Origin: Lachnospiraceae bacterium
GTDB lineage: Bacteria; Bacillota; Clostridia; Lachnospirales; Lachnospiraceae
DNA length: 64,000 bases
NCBI GenBank assembly: GCA_024404675.1
Contig: JAKSPO010000001.1
Span: forward strand, 496,001-560,000
Direction of reading: 5' to 3'
Part shown: positions 37,024-45,327 of the stretch, piece after piece
Position numbering within the stretch: the first letter of the stretch is position 1
Layout of the letters: every line of letters starts with the position of its first letter
Notes under the pieces: generated by a model
Told to the model about the DNA's origin: nothing
Database searches by the model: none
What the model saw: the letters and a program-made list of their open reading frames with translations, nothing else
Translations under genes and position numbers: made by a program

Positions 37024-37827
37024 TTATCTTCTTTCCTTTCCGGAATACAAACGCCTTACATTTTTCATCTCCGCACGATACTCGGAGCGTTTCTTCTTCG
37101 GAGCCTCTGTTTCGTCAAGCGGAATCGAACCGAGCACGGGAACACCGAGATGATTCTCAACATCCTCCTCACTCTTGATGGTATCGTCCGAAATAAAGCG
37201 GATGAACACCCACGCAGCCGCAAGCAGAAAACCGATTGCCGCACCGACTACCGTGTTCTTCTTCACATTCGGCGAAACCGGTCCGCCGGGCGTTACCGCC
37301 GTATCAAGAATCTCCGCTTCCGTCTTCATCGTCTTGGTAATCTGCTCAACCAGGGCCTTCGAAACCGCATCCGCAAGAAGCTTTGCATTGTTCGGATTCA
37401 GGTCGCGAACGCTAACAACAAGCATTCTCGAATCCTTCGGTACGGAAACCGATATCTCTCGCTTCAGCTCCGCATAGGAATAAGACGGCTTATCCGGTCT
37501 TGCCTCATCGTATTTCAGATCAAGGCTTTCGATAACCTGATTAATCACGGTACGGCTTCCTGCCAGAATCTCGTAGTCCTTTAACAACGCGTTACTTGCG
37601 GAAATATCCGACGAGGTAAGCGAGTTGGAATTATTACGATTCAGTACAAAAAGCGTACAGCTTGCAGAATACTGCGGCGCGATGAAGAACTTGCTGTAGC
37701 AAAATGCGCACGCGCCGAACACTGCGGTCACGATGAAAAGAAGCAACCAGTGCGAAAGCATCGCATATACAAGCTCCAACAGATTAATTTCGGTTCCCTC
37801 ATCCCTAGCGGAAGAATTTCTATCCAT
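37024..37827 (-). CDS. CpsC/Wzz-type polysaccharide co-polymerase
   Basis: A 267-residue membrane adaptor. The Wzz domain starts with EINLLELVYAMLSHWLLLF; one membrane segment (about 27-48) and a second near 176-195 flank an outer loop with QYSASCTLFVLNRN. In Gram-positives such proteins activate the separate CpsD kinase and set chain length. The cytosolic tail ends GVPVLGSIPLDETEAPKKKR. It lies between the phosphatase and kinase genes, matching the cpsB-C-D order. Confidence 0.9.
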   Translation of the reverse strand: MDRNSSARDEGTEINLLELVYAMLSHWLLLFIVTAVFGACAFCYSKFFIAPQYSASCTLFVLNRNNSNSLTSSDISASNALLKDYEILAGSRTVINQVIESLDLKYDEARPDKPSYSYAELKREISVSVPKDSRMLVVSVRDLNPNNAKLLADAVSKALVEQITKTMKTEAEILDTAVTPGGPVSPNVKKNTVVGAAIGFLLAAAWVFIRFISDDTIKSEEDVENHLGVPVLGSIPLDETEAPKKKRSEYRAEMKNVRRLYSGKERR

Positions 37828-37862
37828 CCGTTTCCTCCTTTGGATTCCCTTTCGGAAATCGT

Positions 37863-38582
37863 TTAAATTCTAACATTATCAATGATGCATTTCGGGTTAC
37901 GATACAGAAGCTTCTCCACATACTCTGTCCCAAAATGCGTCTCCAGGTATTCCGCACATACGGAAAGCACCGGTTTTCTATGATGTGCGCCGTGCGCATC
38001 GGTTGCGACAAATGTCACGATATCCTCGCTTAGCATCTTCCGTGCAAGGCGCTTGATTCTTGTGCCATAATCGCCGTTAATGCTGTCTGCGTTAAGCTGC
38101 AGATAGCAGAAGGAGGCAATATGGAAGCGATAATCCTCATTCTCAAAGGCCGTATATCGCTCGGCATGCGCCACAATCGGCCAGAAGCCGGAGCTGACGA
38201 TATCAAGCAGCTGGCGCTCCATCACATCTCCGGGTGTTTCCGGAGAGAACTCGACCAGCATGTATTTGCTGTTCGCAAGCGTTCCGCAACCGCCTCTTCG
38301 AAGGTGCTCCGTCAGGTTCCCGAAGGCTGCATAATACTCACAGCCCTCCCAGATACGAAGCCCCGGGAAGAATTTCGCCGTCACCCCTAACAAATGGCTG
38401 ACGCGAAGCTCACGCTCCGCCTTGCCGGTCTCATACGTTCCCGGCAGATAATGCGGCGTGCAGATAATCTCCCGAATGCCGTCATCATATGCGATCTGCA
38501 GCATTTTCGCGGTCGTCTCGGGATTGCGCGCACCATCATCTATGCCGGTCAGCATATGATTATGTATATCGATATAATACAT
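37863..38582 (-). CDS. CpsB-type tyrosine phosphatase, PHP fold
   Basis: A 239-residue PHP-family metallophosphatase expected to dephosphorylate the CpsD kinase. The N-terminus, YIDIHNHMLTGIDDGARN, holds the first metal ligands; later ligands are in ICTPHYLPGTYE, VAHAERYTAF and FVATDAHGAHHRKP. It precedes cpsC by about 35 bp. Together the three genes make a full phosphorylation switch. Confidence 0.92.
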   Translation of the reverse strand: MYYIDIHNHMLTGIDDGARNPETTAKMLQIAYDDGIREIICTPHYLPGTYETGKAERELRVSHLLGVTAKFFPGLRIWEGCEYYAAFGNLTEHLRRGGCGTLANSKYMLVEFSPETPGDVMERQLLDIVSSGFWPIVAHAERYTAFENEDYRFHIASFCYLQLNADSINGDYGTRIKRLARKMLSEDIVTFVATDAHGAHHRKPVLSVCAEYLETHFGTEYVEKLLYRNPKCIIDNVRI

Positions 38583-38605
38583 GAAAAACGAACCTTTCTA
38601 GTCCT

Positions 38606-41191
38606 TTATTCCGACACGTACTCGTTGTTCTCGAAGCGTCCTTCCTTAATCTTGCCGTTCCGATAAACCATACGACCGTAGCCATGTCTGTTATTCTGAG
38701 ACCATTCTCCCTCGTAATAATCACCGGTCGACCAGGTAAATGTGCCGATACCGTCGCGAAGTCCCTCACGGAACGAGCCCTCGTAGCAGCTTCCGTTCAC
38801 GTAGGTATACACACCTACGCCGTCGGGAAGATTCCGCTCATTCACTTCGCCGTCATAATGGTTGCCGTTCTTATAGGTAAATGACTTGATCTCGCGAATC
38901 GGCTCCGAAGCAGCTTCCTCGGTTGCTTCCTCAGAGGCCTCCTCAGACTCTTCGTCTTCGGACTCGGCATTCTCTTCAGATTTAGCAACTTCCTCGGTTT
39001 CTTCGGATTCGCCGGCCTCGTCAGACGCAGAAGCCTCCTCAGTTTCTTCAGCCTTTGCTTCCTCGTCAGCTTCCTCTTTCGTTACTGCTTCTTCGCTCTC
39101 TTCGGATGCTTCGGTTTCCTCAGCTTCTTCGGTTTCCTCAGTTTCTTCGTCCTCTTCGGTCTCCTCGGTCTCTTCTACAGCTTCTTCTGCATTTTCCAAA
39201 GCAGTTGCGGAAACAGTCTCTTCTACGTTCTCAGAAACAATCTCCTCTACCTCTGCCGTCGTATTCTCTTCGGCAGCTTCCATCGTCTCGTCAACGGTTT
39301 CTTCGCTAGCTAAAGCATACACCGCACGACCGGAAAGCTTCACACCGTTCTCCCAAACCTGGAATTCCTGTGAACCGTCGGCGTAGGTCATAATACCTTC
39401 GCCGTTCTGACGATTGTCCTTCCATTCGCCGTCGAAAACATCGCCGTTCTCGTAACGAACAAGTCCGTGACCGCAAAGCATGCCGCCGCTGAACTCACCC
39501 TCGTAGCTCTCGCCGTTGGCCTTGGTGAATCGGCCGTAACCGGACTTCAAACCATTCTCCCAGGTGCCTTCGTACATACTGCCACCGGCATAGGTAAGCG
39601 TACCCTTACCATGGCGCTTTCCGGCGAAATACTCGCCGTCGTAAATATCTCCGTTCGGATAGATCATAAAGCCCTGTCCCTGACGTCGGCCGTCATAGAA
39701 CTCGCCCTCGTAAATCTGTCCGTTCTCATAGCTTTCCGTAAAATACCCGGTTCTGCCAAGCGGTGCCGCAGGAACCTCTTCCGTAGCTTCCACAGTTTCT
39801 TCCGAAGCACCTTCGGTAGCTTCTTCCGAGGCTTCCTCTACAGTCTCTTCAGTAGCCACTGCAGTCTCTTCAGTAGCCTCCGAAGCCATCTCCTCCGAAG
39901 CATCGGCCTCGTTCATCATCTCGTCAGGTACTTCTACGTAAATATCGGAAACCTCCTCATCGGAAACAAGAATCGTCTCCGCAGGGGACTCCGGAGCCTC
40001 ATCGCTATCCTGCGTGGTCTCCTCTACGAGTTCCTCAGAAATCTCCTCTTCGGTCTCTTCGGTCTCTACGGTATCATCCATTTCCGGTTCGCTCTCGTTC
40101 GTCTGCTCCTCGGACGTAACGCTTTCTTCAAATTCCTCCATCGCAAAGATCTCGAAGGGCTCCTCCTCGGTCTCAGGCTCCACAACTGCGTTTGTAAGAT
40201 TATTGCCTCTTACATACGCTTCCCAGATGGAATCGTCCTCCTCGATCTCTTCGGAAGCATCTGTAAGCGTTCCGATATAACCAAGCTCCTCACCGGGCTT
40301 ATACAAAGCGGTCTCTAAGAAATCGCTTTCTGCCGGGTTATCATCATATGCAGACGGAAACATCTCCCGCTCATAATCGGCCGTTCCGCTCGTCTCTTCT
40401 TCATCACTGACAGGCATTGCATTCTTCGCCGCGGTATTGATTTCTTCTTCTACCTCGGAAAGCGGCTCAGCGGCATAATACATCTCACCGCTCTCCCGTT
40501 CTCTTGCCTGCTGCTCGCGAAGCTGCTGTACCATACGGTCACGCTTCTCCTTTGCAAGACGGCGACGCTCATTCTCCTCCGCAAGCATCTCCTCTTCCTG
40601 ACGCGCAAGCTCCTCCTGCTGCTGTAAAAATCTTACGATTTCCTCATCGCTGGGCTTCTCACGGAAGGCACAGACACCGTTAATCCAATATCCCTCCTCG
40701 GCATGACCGTCATGGAAGAACATCTTGCCCATACCATTCGGCAAATCATTGCTCCACTCACCATCGTACTCGCGGCCGTCACCGAAGAACACATGACCGC
40801 TCAGAAGACGGCCCTGCTCATAATAGCCCTCTAACACATTGCCGCCCGGCAGCGATTCCTCGCCGTAGCCGTCGTATTTGTCATGAACCCATTCCCCATC
40901 GTAGTAGGCATCATTGCGAAATACGAGCTTGCCCTTGCCGTGGCGCATACCATCCTTAAACTCACCGCGATAAAGCTTCCGGGAGTCGTTCTCGTTATAT
41001 GTCAATTCCCCTCGTCCGTTGGGAATTCCGTTCTTGGTCTTACCGTAATAGCGTCCCTCCGGGAGCAATAACTCCTGATCCGAAAGCGATGTGTCGGCAT
41101 GCTGTGTATTCTGCTTGAAACGACACTTTACGCACAAACCGTCCCCACCGGCTTTGTTCTCATTACATATTACACATAACAATTCCGCCAT
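38606..41191 (-). CDS. Large MORN-repeat protein with zinc-ribbon start and acidic linkers
   Basis: An 861-residue protein. Residues 6-23 hold CxxC...CxxC, probably a zinc ribbon. Three MORN blocks follow (about 45-175, 482-627 and 769-861), with GEFKDGMRHGKG, GEYFAGKRHGKG and YEGEWSQNNRHGYG among their repeats. A charged coiled coil lies at about 184-232. Long Glu/Thr/Ser/Ala-rich acidic linkers separate the blocks (about 300-480 and 630-768). No signal peptide or membrane segment is seen, so it is probably cytosolic. MORN repeats bind lipids or proteins in other systems; the role here is unknown. It lies upstream of the CpsB-C-D genes. Confidence 0.85.
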   Translation of the reverse strand: MAELLCVICNENKAGGDGLCVKCRFKQNTQHADTSLSDQELLLPEGRYYGKTKNGIPNGRGELTYNENDSRKLYRGEFKDGMRHGKGKLVFRNDAYYDGEWVHDKYDGYGEESLPGGNVLEGYYEQGRLLSGHVFFGDGREYDGEWSNDLPNGMGKMFFHDGHAEEGYWINGVCAFREKPSDEEIVRFLQQQEELARQEEEMLAEENERRRLAKEKRDRMVQQLREQQARERESGEMYYAAEPLSEVEEEINTAAKNAMPVSDEEETSGTADYEREMFPSAYDDNPAESDFLETALYKPGEELGYIGTLTDASEEIEEDDSIWEAYVRGNNLTNAVVEPETEEEPFEIFAMEEFEESVTSEEQTNESEPEMDDTVETEETEEEISEELVEETTQDSDEAPESPAETILVSDEEVSDIYVEVPDEMMNEADASEEMASEATEETAVATEETVEEASEEATEGASEETVEATEEVPAAPLGRTGYFTESYENGQIYEGEFYDGRRQGQGFMIYPNGDIYDGEYFAGKRHGKGTLTYAGGSMYEGTWENGLKSGYGRFTKANGESYEGEFSGGMLCGHGLVRYENGDVFDGEWKDNRQNGEGIMTYADGSQEFQVWENGVKLSGRAVYALASEETVDETMEAAEENTTAEVEEIVSENVEETVSATALENAEEAVEETEETEEDEETEETEEAEETEASEESEEAVTKEEADEEAKAEETEEASASDEAGESEETEEVAKSEENAESEDEESEEASEEATEEAASEPIREIKSFTYKNGNHYDGEVNERNLPDGVGVYTYVNGSCYEGSFREGLRDGIGTFTWSTGDYYEGEWSQNNRHGYGRMVYRNGKIKEGRFENNEYVSE

Positions 41192-41273
41192 ATAGTAAAC
41201 CTCCTTCTCTTAGGCACAATTCGCCTATCTATCATAATAGCAAATTCAGCCCGAAAATTCCATAGGAAAATAC

Positions 41274-41303
41274 AAAAAAATCGGAAGTCTTTCGACTTCC
41301 GAT
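41274..41303 (-). terminator. tRNA-Thr terminator
   Basis: The minus strand reads AATCGGAAGTC-GAAA-GACTTCCGATT and then T residues: a strong stem with a GAAA loop, 10 bp after the tRNA. Confidence 0.93.
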
Positions 41304-41312
41304 TCTCTATTC

Positions 41313-41384
41313 AGCTGATGGCGGGAATTGAACCCGCGACCTCTTCCTTACCAAGGAAACGCTCTACCCCTGAGCCACATCAGC
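41313..41384 (-). tRNA. tRNA-Thr (anticodon GGT)
   Basis: This 72-nt cloverleaf has acceptor arms GCTGATG and CATCAGC, D-arm GGCTCAGGGGTAGAGC, anticodon loop TTGGTAA with anticodon GGT between TTTCC/GGAAG-like arms, and T-arm CGGGTTCAATTCCCG. The discriminator is T and CCA is not encoded. It has its own promoter and terminator. Confidence 0.95.
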
Positions 41385-41397
41385 AATCACGATTGAT

Positions 41398-41426
41398 ATA
41401 TTATCACACGCTTCTCATTTTTGCAA
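41398..41426 (-). promoter_or_regulatory. tRNA-Thr promoter
   Basis: A -35 TTGCAA (41421-41426) and -10 TAATAT (41398-41403) have 17-bp spacing on the minus strand, ending about 14 bp before the tRNA. Confidence 0.8.
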
Positions 41427-41471
41427 GCATAAATTTCATCTTTTTTGAAAAACTTATTGCCGCCTAAGAAG

Positions 41472-42065
41472 CTACAGATTGAGCCCCTGTGTTTTCTTTC
41501 GAATACGCTGTAATGTATTATCGATGGACTTCGGTGTTTTGCCAAGCTTTTCGGCAATCTCCCGATAATTGAGCCCATGCAGGGACTCTCGGAATACCTT
41601 CTGCTCAAAGGCGCTTAACACCTCTAAAATCCGCTGCTCCATTACGCCCGCGGACTCTCTATCAATCACCTGGTTCTCCGGATTATCATAACGGCCGACA
41701 CCGTAAAGCGCACTGCCGTCCTCGTTCTGAAAGACGGGCGAATCAAGTGATACGTAATCCTCCATCGCAATATGCTTCTTGCGATTGGCAGCCGTCACGG
41801 CATTCAACATCTTGCCGCGAATGCAAAGTCTGGCAAATGCGGCAAAGCCTGCCTTCTCCTCCGAACGATATCCGCGGATTGCCTGCAGCAGACCAATCAT
41901 CCCCTCCTGCAGAAGATCGTCCCACTCTCCCCAGGAGAGATAGAGATTTTTCGCCTCGCTTCGCACAAGCTCCTTGTATTTTACGAGAAGAAATTCCTCT
42001 GCATGCGGGTCCGAAAGGGCCTGCACGCACAGCTCCTCATCGTTATAGATGCTATAATCCGTCAT
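41472..42065 (-). CDS. SigH-like sigma-70 family factor
   Basis: A 197-residue sigma factor. The start at 42065 (MTDYSIYNDEELC) overlaps the rlmB stop codon as ATGA; a longer frame would run into rlmB. Region 2 contains WDDLLQEGMIGLLQAIRGY and AFARLCIRGKMLNAV, close to sporulation SigH. A helix-turn-helix region 4 (LNYREIAEKLGKTPKSIDNTLQRIRKK) is at the C-terminus. In Firmicutes SigH works in post-exponential or competence/sporulation entry. The place after rlmB/mrnC/cysS is typical. Confidence 0.88.
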   Translation of the reverse strand: MTDYSIYNDEELCVQALSDPHAEEFLLVKYKELVRSEAKNLYLSWGEWDDLLQEGMIGLLQAIRGYRSEEKAGFAAFARLCIRGKMLNAVTAANRKKHIAMEDYVSLDSPVFQNEDGSALYGVGRYDNPENQVIDRESAGVMEQRILEVLSAFEQKVFRESLHGLNYREIAEKLGKTPKSIDNTLQRIRKKTQGLNL

Positions 42066-42820
42066 TTGCCACCCATTCTCTGACGAAGAATCTCGTAGGA
42101 AAGTACGCCCATGGCTACCGAAGCATTCAAAGAATCGATATCGCCCTTCATCGGAATCGATGCGGTGAAATCGCAATGCTCTCTTACCAGTCTGCTTACG
42201 CCGCTTCCCTCATTGCCGATCACAAGGCCTATCGGTCCGGTAAGATTCGTTCTATACATCACATCGCCGTCCATAGCGGCACAAACGAACCAGATTCCGC
42301 GCTTCTTCAAATCCTCCATCGTCTGCGTCAGGTTGGTAACCTTCGCTACCGGCGTATAGTTAAGAGCGCCTGCCGATGTCTTTGCAACCGTTGCGGTAAG
42401 CCCTACTGCGCGATGCTTCGGAATGATAACCCCGTGCGCGCCGACAAGATTGGCGGTACGGATCATTGCTCCTAAGTTGTGCGGGTCCTCAATGCCGTCA
42501 AGCAGGATGAGAAAAGGTGCCTCGCCCTTCTCTTCGGCAAGCTTCAGGATATCCTCAACCTCGGCATACTCATAGGCTGCCGCCTGCGCAATAACGCCCT
42601 GGTGCTTTCCGGTCTCGCTCAGGCGCTCAAGGCGCTCCTTATCGACGAAATTGATGATCGTATCACCCTTCTTCGCCTCGCGAACGATCGACTGAATCGG
42701 GCCGTCCTTGCAGCCGTCCAGAATATACAGCTTATCGATTGTCTTTCCGGAACGAAATGCCTCCAGTACGGCATTTCTTCCCTCTATCAGAAATTCGTTG
42801 TAACGTTTCTCTTCCATCAT
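42062..42820 (-). CDS. rlmB: 23S rRNA (guanosine2251-2'-O)-methyltransferase RlmB
   Basis: This 252-residue SPOUT enzyme has a substrate-binding N-domain (IEGRNAVLEAFRSGKTIDKLYI) and a catalytic SpoU domain with LLDGIEDPHNLGAMIRTANLVG, GLVIGNEGSGVSRLVRE and IPMKGDIDSLNASVAMGV. It overlaps mrnC and the sigma gene by four bases each, which indicates coupling. Confidence 0.93.
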   Translation of the reverse strand: MMEEKRYNEFLIEGRNAVLEAFRSGKTIDKLYILDGCKDGPIQSIVREAKKGDTIINFVDKERLERLSETGKHQGVIAQAAAYEYAEVEDILKLAEEKGEAPFLILLDGIEDPHNLGAMIRTANLVGAHGVIIPKHRAVGLTATVAKTSAGALNYTPVAKVTNLTQTMEDLKKRGIWFVCAAMDGDVMYRTNLTGPIGLVIGNEGSGVSRLVREHCDFTASIPMKGDIDSLNASVAMGVLSYEILRQRMGGK

Positions 42821-43251
42821 TCTTCCTCTCCGGGCTCCGTTGCCCCGGCAAAAATCAGATCCATGATCCGCTCTGTCTGTCCGTTCAGATACAGATATCC
42901 CATCAGCGATTCAAAGCCGGTCGCGATGCGGTAATCATTGACCGATGCGTTCTTTGCGACCGAATAGGATTTGGCGTTTCTGCCCCGTTTGAATACGGTA
43001 AGCTCCTCCTCGGTAAGCTTCGGCAGCATGGAAAGCATCAGCTCCTTCTGCGCCTGTGCCTTCACAAGGTCGGCGGACTTCTTGTGCAGATGATTCACAG
43101 TGCGCTCCTTCTCGCAAAGTAGCCTTGTGCGGATCATCAGCGAATATACCGCATCACCGACGAAGGCGAGCGCAAGCGGTGCATACTGCTTCGCATCCTC
43201 CTCCCGATAGCCGAATCGCTCCCGGATCAAAGCGGTCAGATCTTCTCCCAT
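42817..43251 (-). CDS. mrnC: Mini-ribonuclease III (MrnC)
   Basis: This 144-residue endonuclease has a single RNase III domain and no dsRNA-binding domain; it matures 23S rRNA in Firmicutes. The catalytic signature is APLALAFVGDAVYSLMIR, with the second acidic helix in GFESLMGYLYL. It overlaps cysS by 16 bp and rlmB by four. Confidence 0.93.
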   Translation of the reverse strand: MGEDLTALIRERFGYREEDAKQYAPLALAFVGDAVYSLMIRTRLLCEKERTVNHLHKKSADLVKAQAQKELMLSMLPKLTEEELTVFKRGRNAKSYSVAKNASVNDYRIATGFESLMGYLYLNGQTERIMDLIFAGATEPGEEE

Positions 43252-44657
43252 ACTACGCCCTCTCTGGTGTCCTTAATGCGAATGCCGTTACTCAAAAGCT
43301 CGTCACGGATTGCATCAGCCTTTGCGAAATCCTTAGCCTTCTTCGCTTCGGCACGCTCCGCAATCTTAGCATTAACATAAGCACTAAGCTCGTCATTGCC
43401 CTCTTCCTTCTTAGGCTCTTCCTTCTTCGCATCGCAAAGACCGAGGCCGAGAACACTGTCAAAGCTCTTCACAAGCGCAAGCTTGCTGCCGTCGGAAATA
43501 TCCGCCTTCAGCATATCGTACAAAACGGTAATTGCGGAAGCGGTATTGATATCGTTGCAGAGGCAGTCGGCAAATTTCCGGTTGAACGTAGAAACTGCTT
43601 CCTCGTCAACCGCTGAATTAGCATCTAAAGAAGCAATTCTTCTTACCAGCTTATCGTAGGCTGCCTTCATCTGATCAAGCACCTCATAGGAGAACTCAAG
43701 CGGCTTACGATAATGGCTCTGTAAGCAGAACATACGGTATACAAGCGGATTGTAGCCCTTCTCCTCAAGAAGCGAAACCGTCAGGAACTCGCCCTTAGAC
43801 TTACTCATCTTGCCGGACTTGTCGTTCAGATGATGCACATGGAACCAGTAGTTACACCATTTGTGGCCGGTGTAGGACTCACTCTGCGCAATCTCATTCG
43901 TATGGTGCGGGAAGATATTATCCACACCGCCGCAATGAATATCCATATACTCGCCAAGATGCTTCATACCGATGCAGGAGCACTCAATGTGCCAGCCGGG
44001 ATAACCTACGCCCCACGGGCTGTCCCACTTAAGGGCCTGATCCTCGAACTTGGATTTTGTAAACCAGAGTACGAAATCGTTCTTGTTCTTCTTGTTCGTA
44101 TCGATATCCACGTCATCACGAACACCCTCGAGAAGTGCCTCCTCGCTGTGGTTCGTAAGGACATAATAATTCTTCAGCTTCGAGGTGTCGAAATACACAT
44201 TTTCCCCGGCCTGATAAGCAAAGCCCTTCTCAAGCAGCACCTCAATCATATGGATGAACTCAGCGATGCAGTTCGTCGCAGGCTCAACCACGTCCGGTGT
44301 CTTGATGTTCAGCTTCGCACAATCGGAGAAAAATGCATCCGTATAGAACTTTGCAATCTCCATAACGGTCTTATGCTCACGCTTTGCGCCCTTGAGCATC
44401 TTGTCCTCACCGGTATCGGCGTCGCTCGAAAGATGACCAACGTCCGTAATATTCATGACACGCTTTACATCGTAACCAAGAAAGCGCAGTGTCTTCTCAA
44501 GCACATCCTCCTCGATGTAGCTTCTCAGATTGCCGATATGGGCAAAATGATACACGGTCGGGCCGCAGGTATACATCGAAACCTTGCCGTCCTCACGCGG
44601 AATAAAGGGCTCCACCTTCTTCGTCAATGTATTGTAAATCTGTAAACGATTCTCCAT
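43236..44657 (-). CDS. cysS: Cysteinyl-tRNA synthetase (CysS)
   Basis: This 473-residue class I synthetase has the HIGH-like AHIGNLRS after the zinc cysteine in YTCGPTVYHF, then WHIECSCIGMKHLG and HHTNEIAQSE, and KMSKSKGEFLTV. A C-terminal helical domain ends in the expected KDTREGVVWE. Only 1 bp separates it from cysE, so the supply of cysteine and its charging are coexpressed. No Cys T-box is seen upstream of this run. Confidence 0.97.
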   Translation of the reverse strand: MENRLQIYNTLTKKVEPFIPREDGKVSMYTCGPTVYHFAHIGNLRSYIEEDVLEKTLRFLGYDVKRVMNITDVGHLSSDADTGEDKMLKGAKREHKTVMEIAKFYTDAFFSDCAKLNIKTPDVVEPATNCIAEFIHMIEVLLEKGFAYQAGENVYFDTSKLKNYYVLTNHSEEALLEGVRDDVDIDTNKKNKNDFVLWFTKSKFEDQALKWDSPWGVGYPGWHIECSCIGMKHLGEYMDIHCGGVDNIFPHHTNEIAQSESYTGHKWCNYWFHVHHLNDKSGKMSKSKGEFLTVSLLEEKGYNPLVYRMFCLQSHYRKPLEFSYEVLDQMKAAYDKLVRRIASLDANSAVDEEAVSTFNRKFADCLCNDINTASAITVLYDMLKADISDGSKLALVKSFDSVLGLGLCDAKKEEPKKEEGNDELSAYVNAKIAERAEAKKAKDFAKADAIRDELLSNGIRIKDTREGVVWEKI

Positions 44658-44658
44658 C

Positions 44659-45315
44659 TTATTCCTTCCTCTCTTTCAGCTCGAGCGCCTCAACACGGGC
44701 GATCAGCTCGTTATTCTGCTTCTGCAGCTCACGAATATCATTCAGCACGGGATCGGGAAGATTGATCTGGTCCAGATCCTCCTGCGGAATTCTCACATTG
44801 TCACGCTTTACAACACGGCCCGGAACACCGACTACCGTAGAGTTCGCGGGTACCTCATGCAAAACGACCGAGCCGGCACCGATCTTACTGTTATCGCCGA
44901 CGCTGAAGGAGCCAAGCACCTTCGCGCCTGCACTGATCATAACATTATTGCCGATCGTAGGATGACGCTTTCCGTGCTCCTTACCGGTACCGCCGAGCGT
45001 AACACCCTGATACAAAGTCACATTGTCCCCAAGGATTGCGGTCTCACCGATGACAACGCCATGTCCGTGGTCGATGAAAAGCCCTTTGCCGATTGTTGCA
45101 CCGGGATGGATCTCGATGCCCGTAAAATGCGCGGACACCTGCGAAATCAGTCTCGCCGGCAGATACAGCTTCTTTTTGTATAAGGCATGCGAAACCCTGT
45201 GCCAAAGAATCGCATGAAAGCTCGGATATAAAAAGACCTCCAGGTCCGTATGAATCGCCGCATCGCGCTCACGGATTACCCGAATCTCTTCTCTTACATA
45301 CTCTATGATTCCCAT
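44659..45315 (-). CDS. cysE: Serine O-acetyltransferase (CysE)
   Basis: This 218-residue enzyme makes O-acetylserine for cysteine synthesis. The N-terminal helical part (SHALYKKKLYLPARLISQ) is followed by left-handed beta-helix hexapeptides: IEIHPGATIGKGLFIDHGHG, TLYQGVTLGGTGKEHGKRHP and GAKVLGSFSVGDNSKIGAGS. A short coiled tail ends it. It shares the operon with cysS and lies 12 bp after the DHHW gene. Confidence 0.95.
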   Translation of the reverse strand: MGIIEYVREEIRVIRERDAAIHTDLEVFLYPSFHAILWHRVSHALYKKKLYLPARLISQVSAHFTGIEIHPGATIGKGLFIDHGHGVVIGETAILGDNVTLYQGVTLGGTGKEHGKRHPTIGNNVMISAGAKVLGSFSVGDNSKIGAGSVVLHEVPANSTVVGVPGRVVKRDNVRIPQEDLDQINLPDPVLNDIRELQKQNNELIARVEALELKERKE

Positions 45316-45327
45316 TGATAGCTCCTT

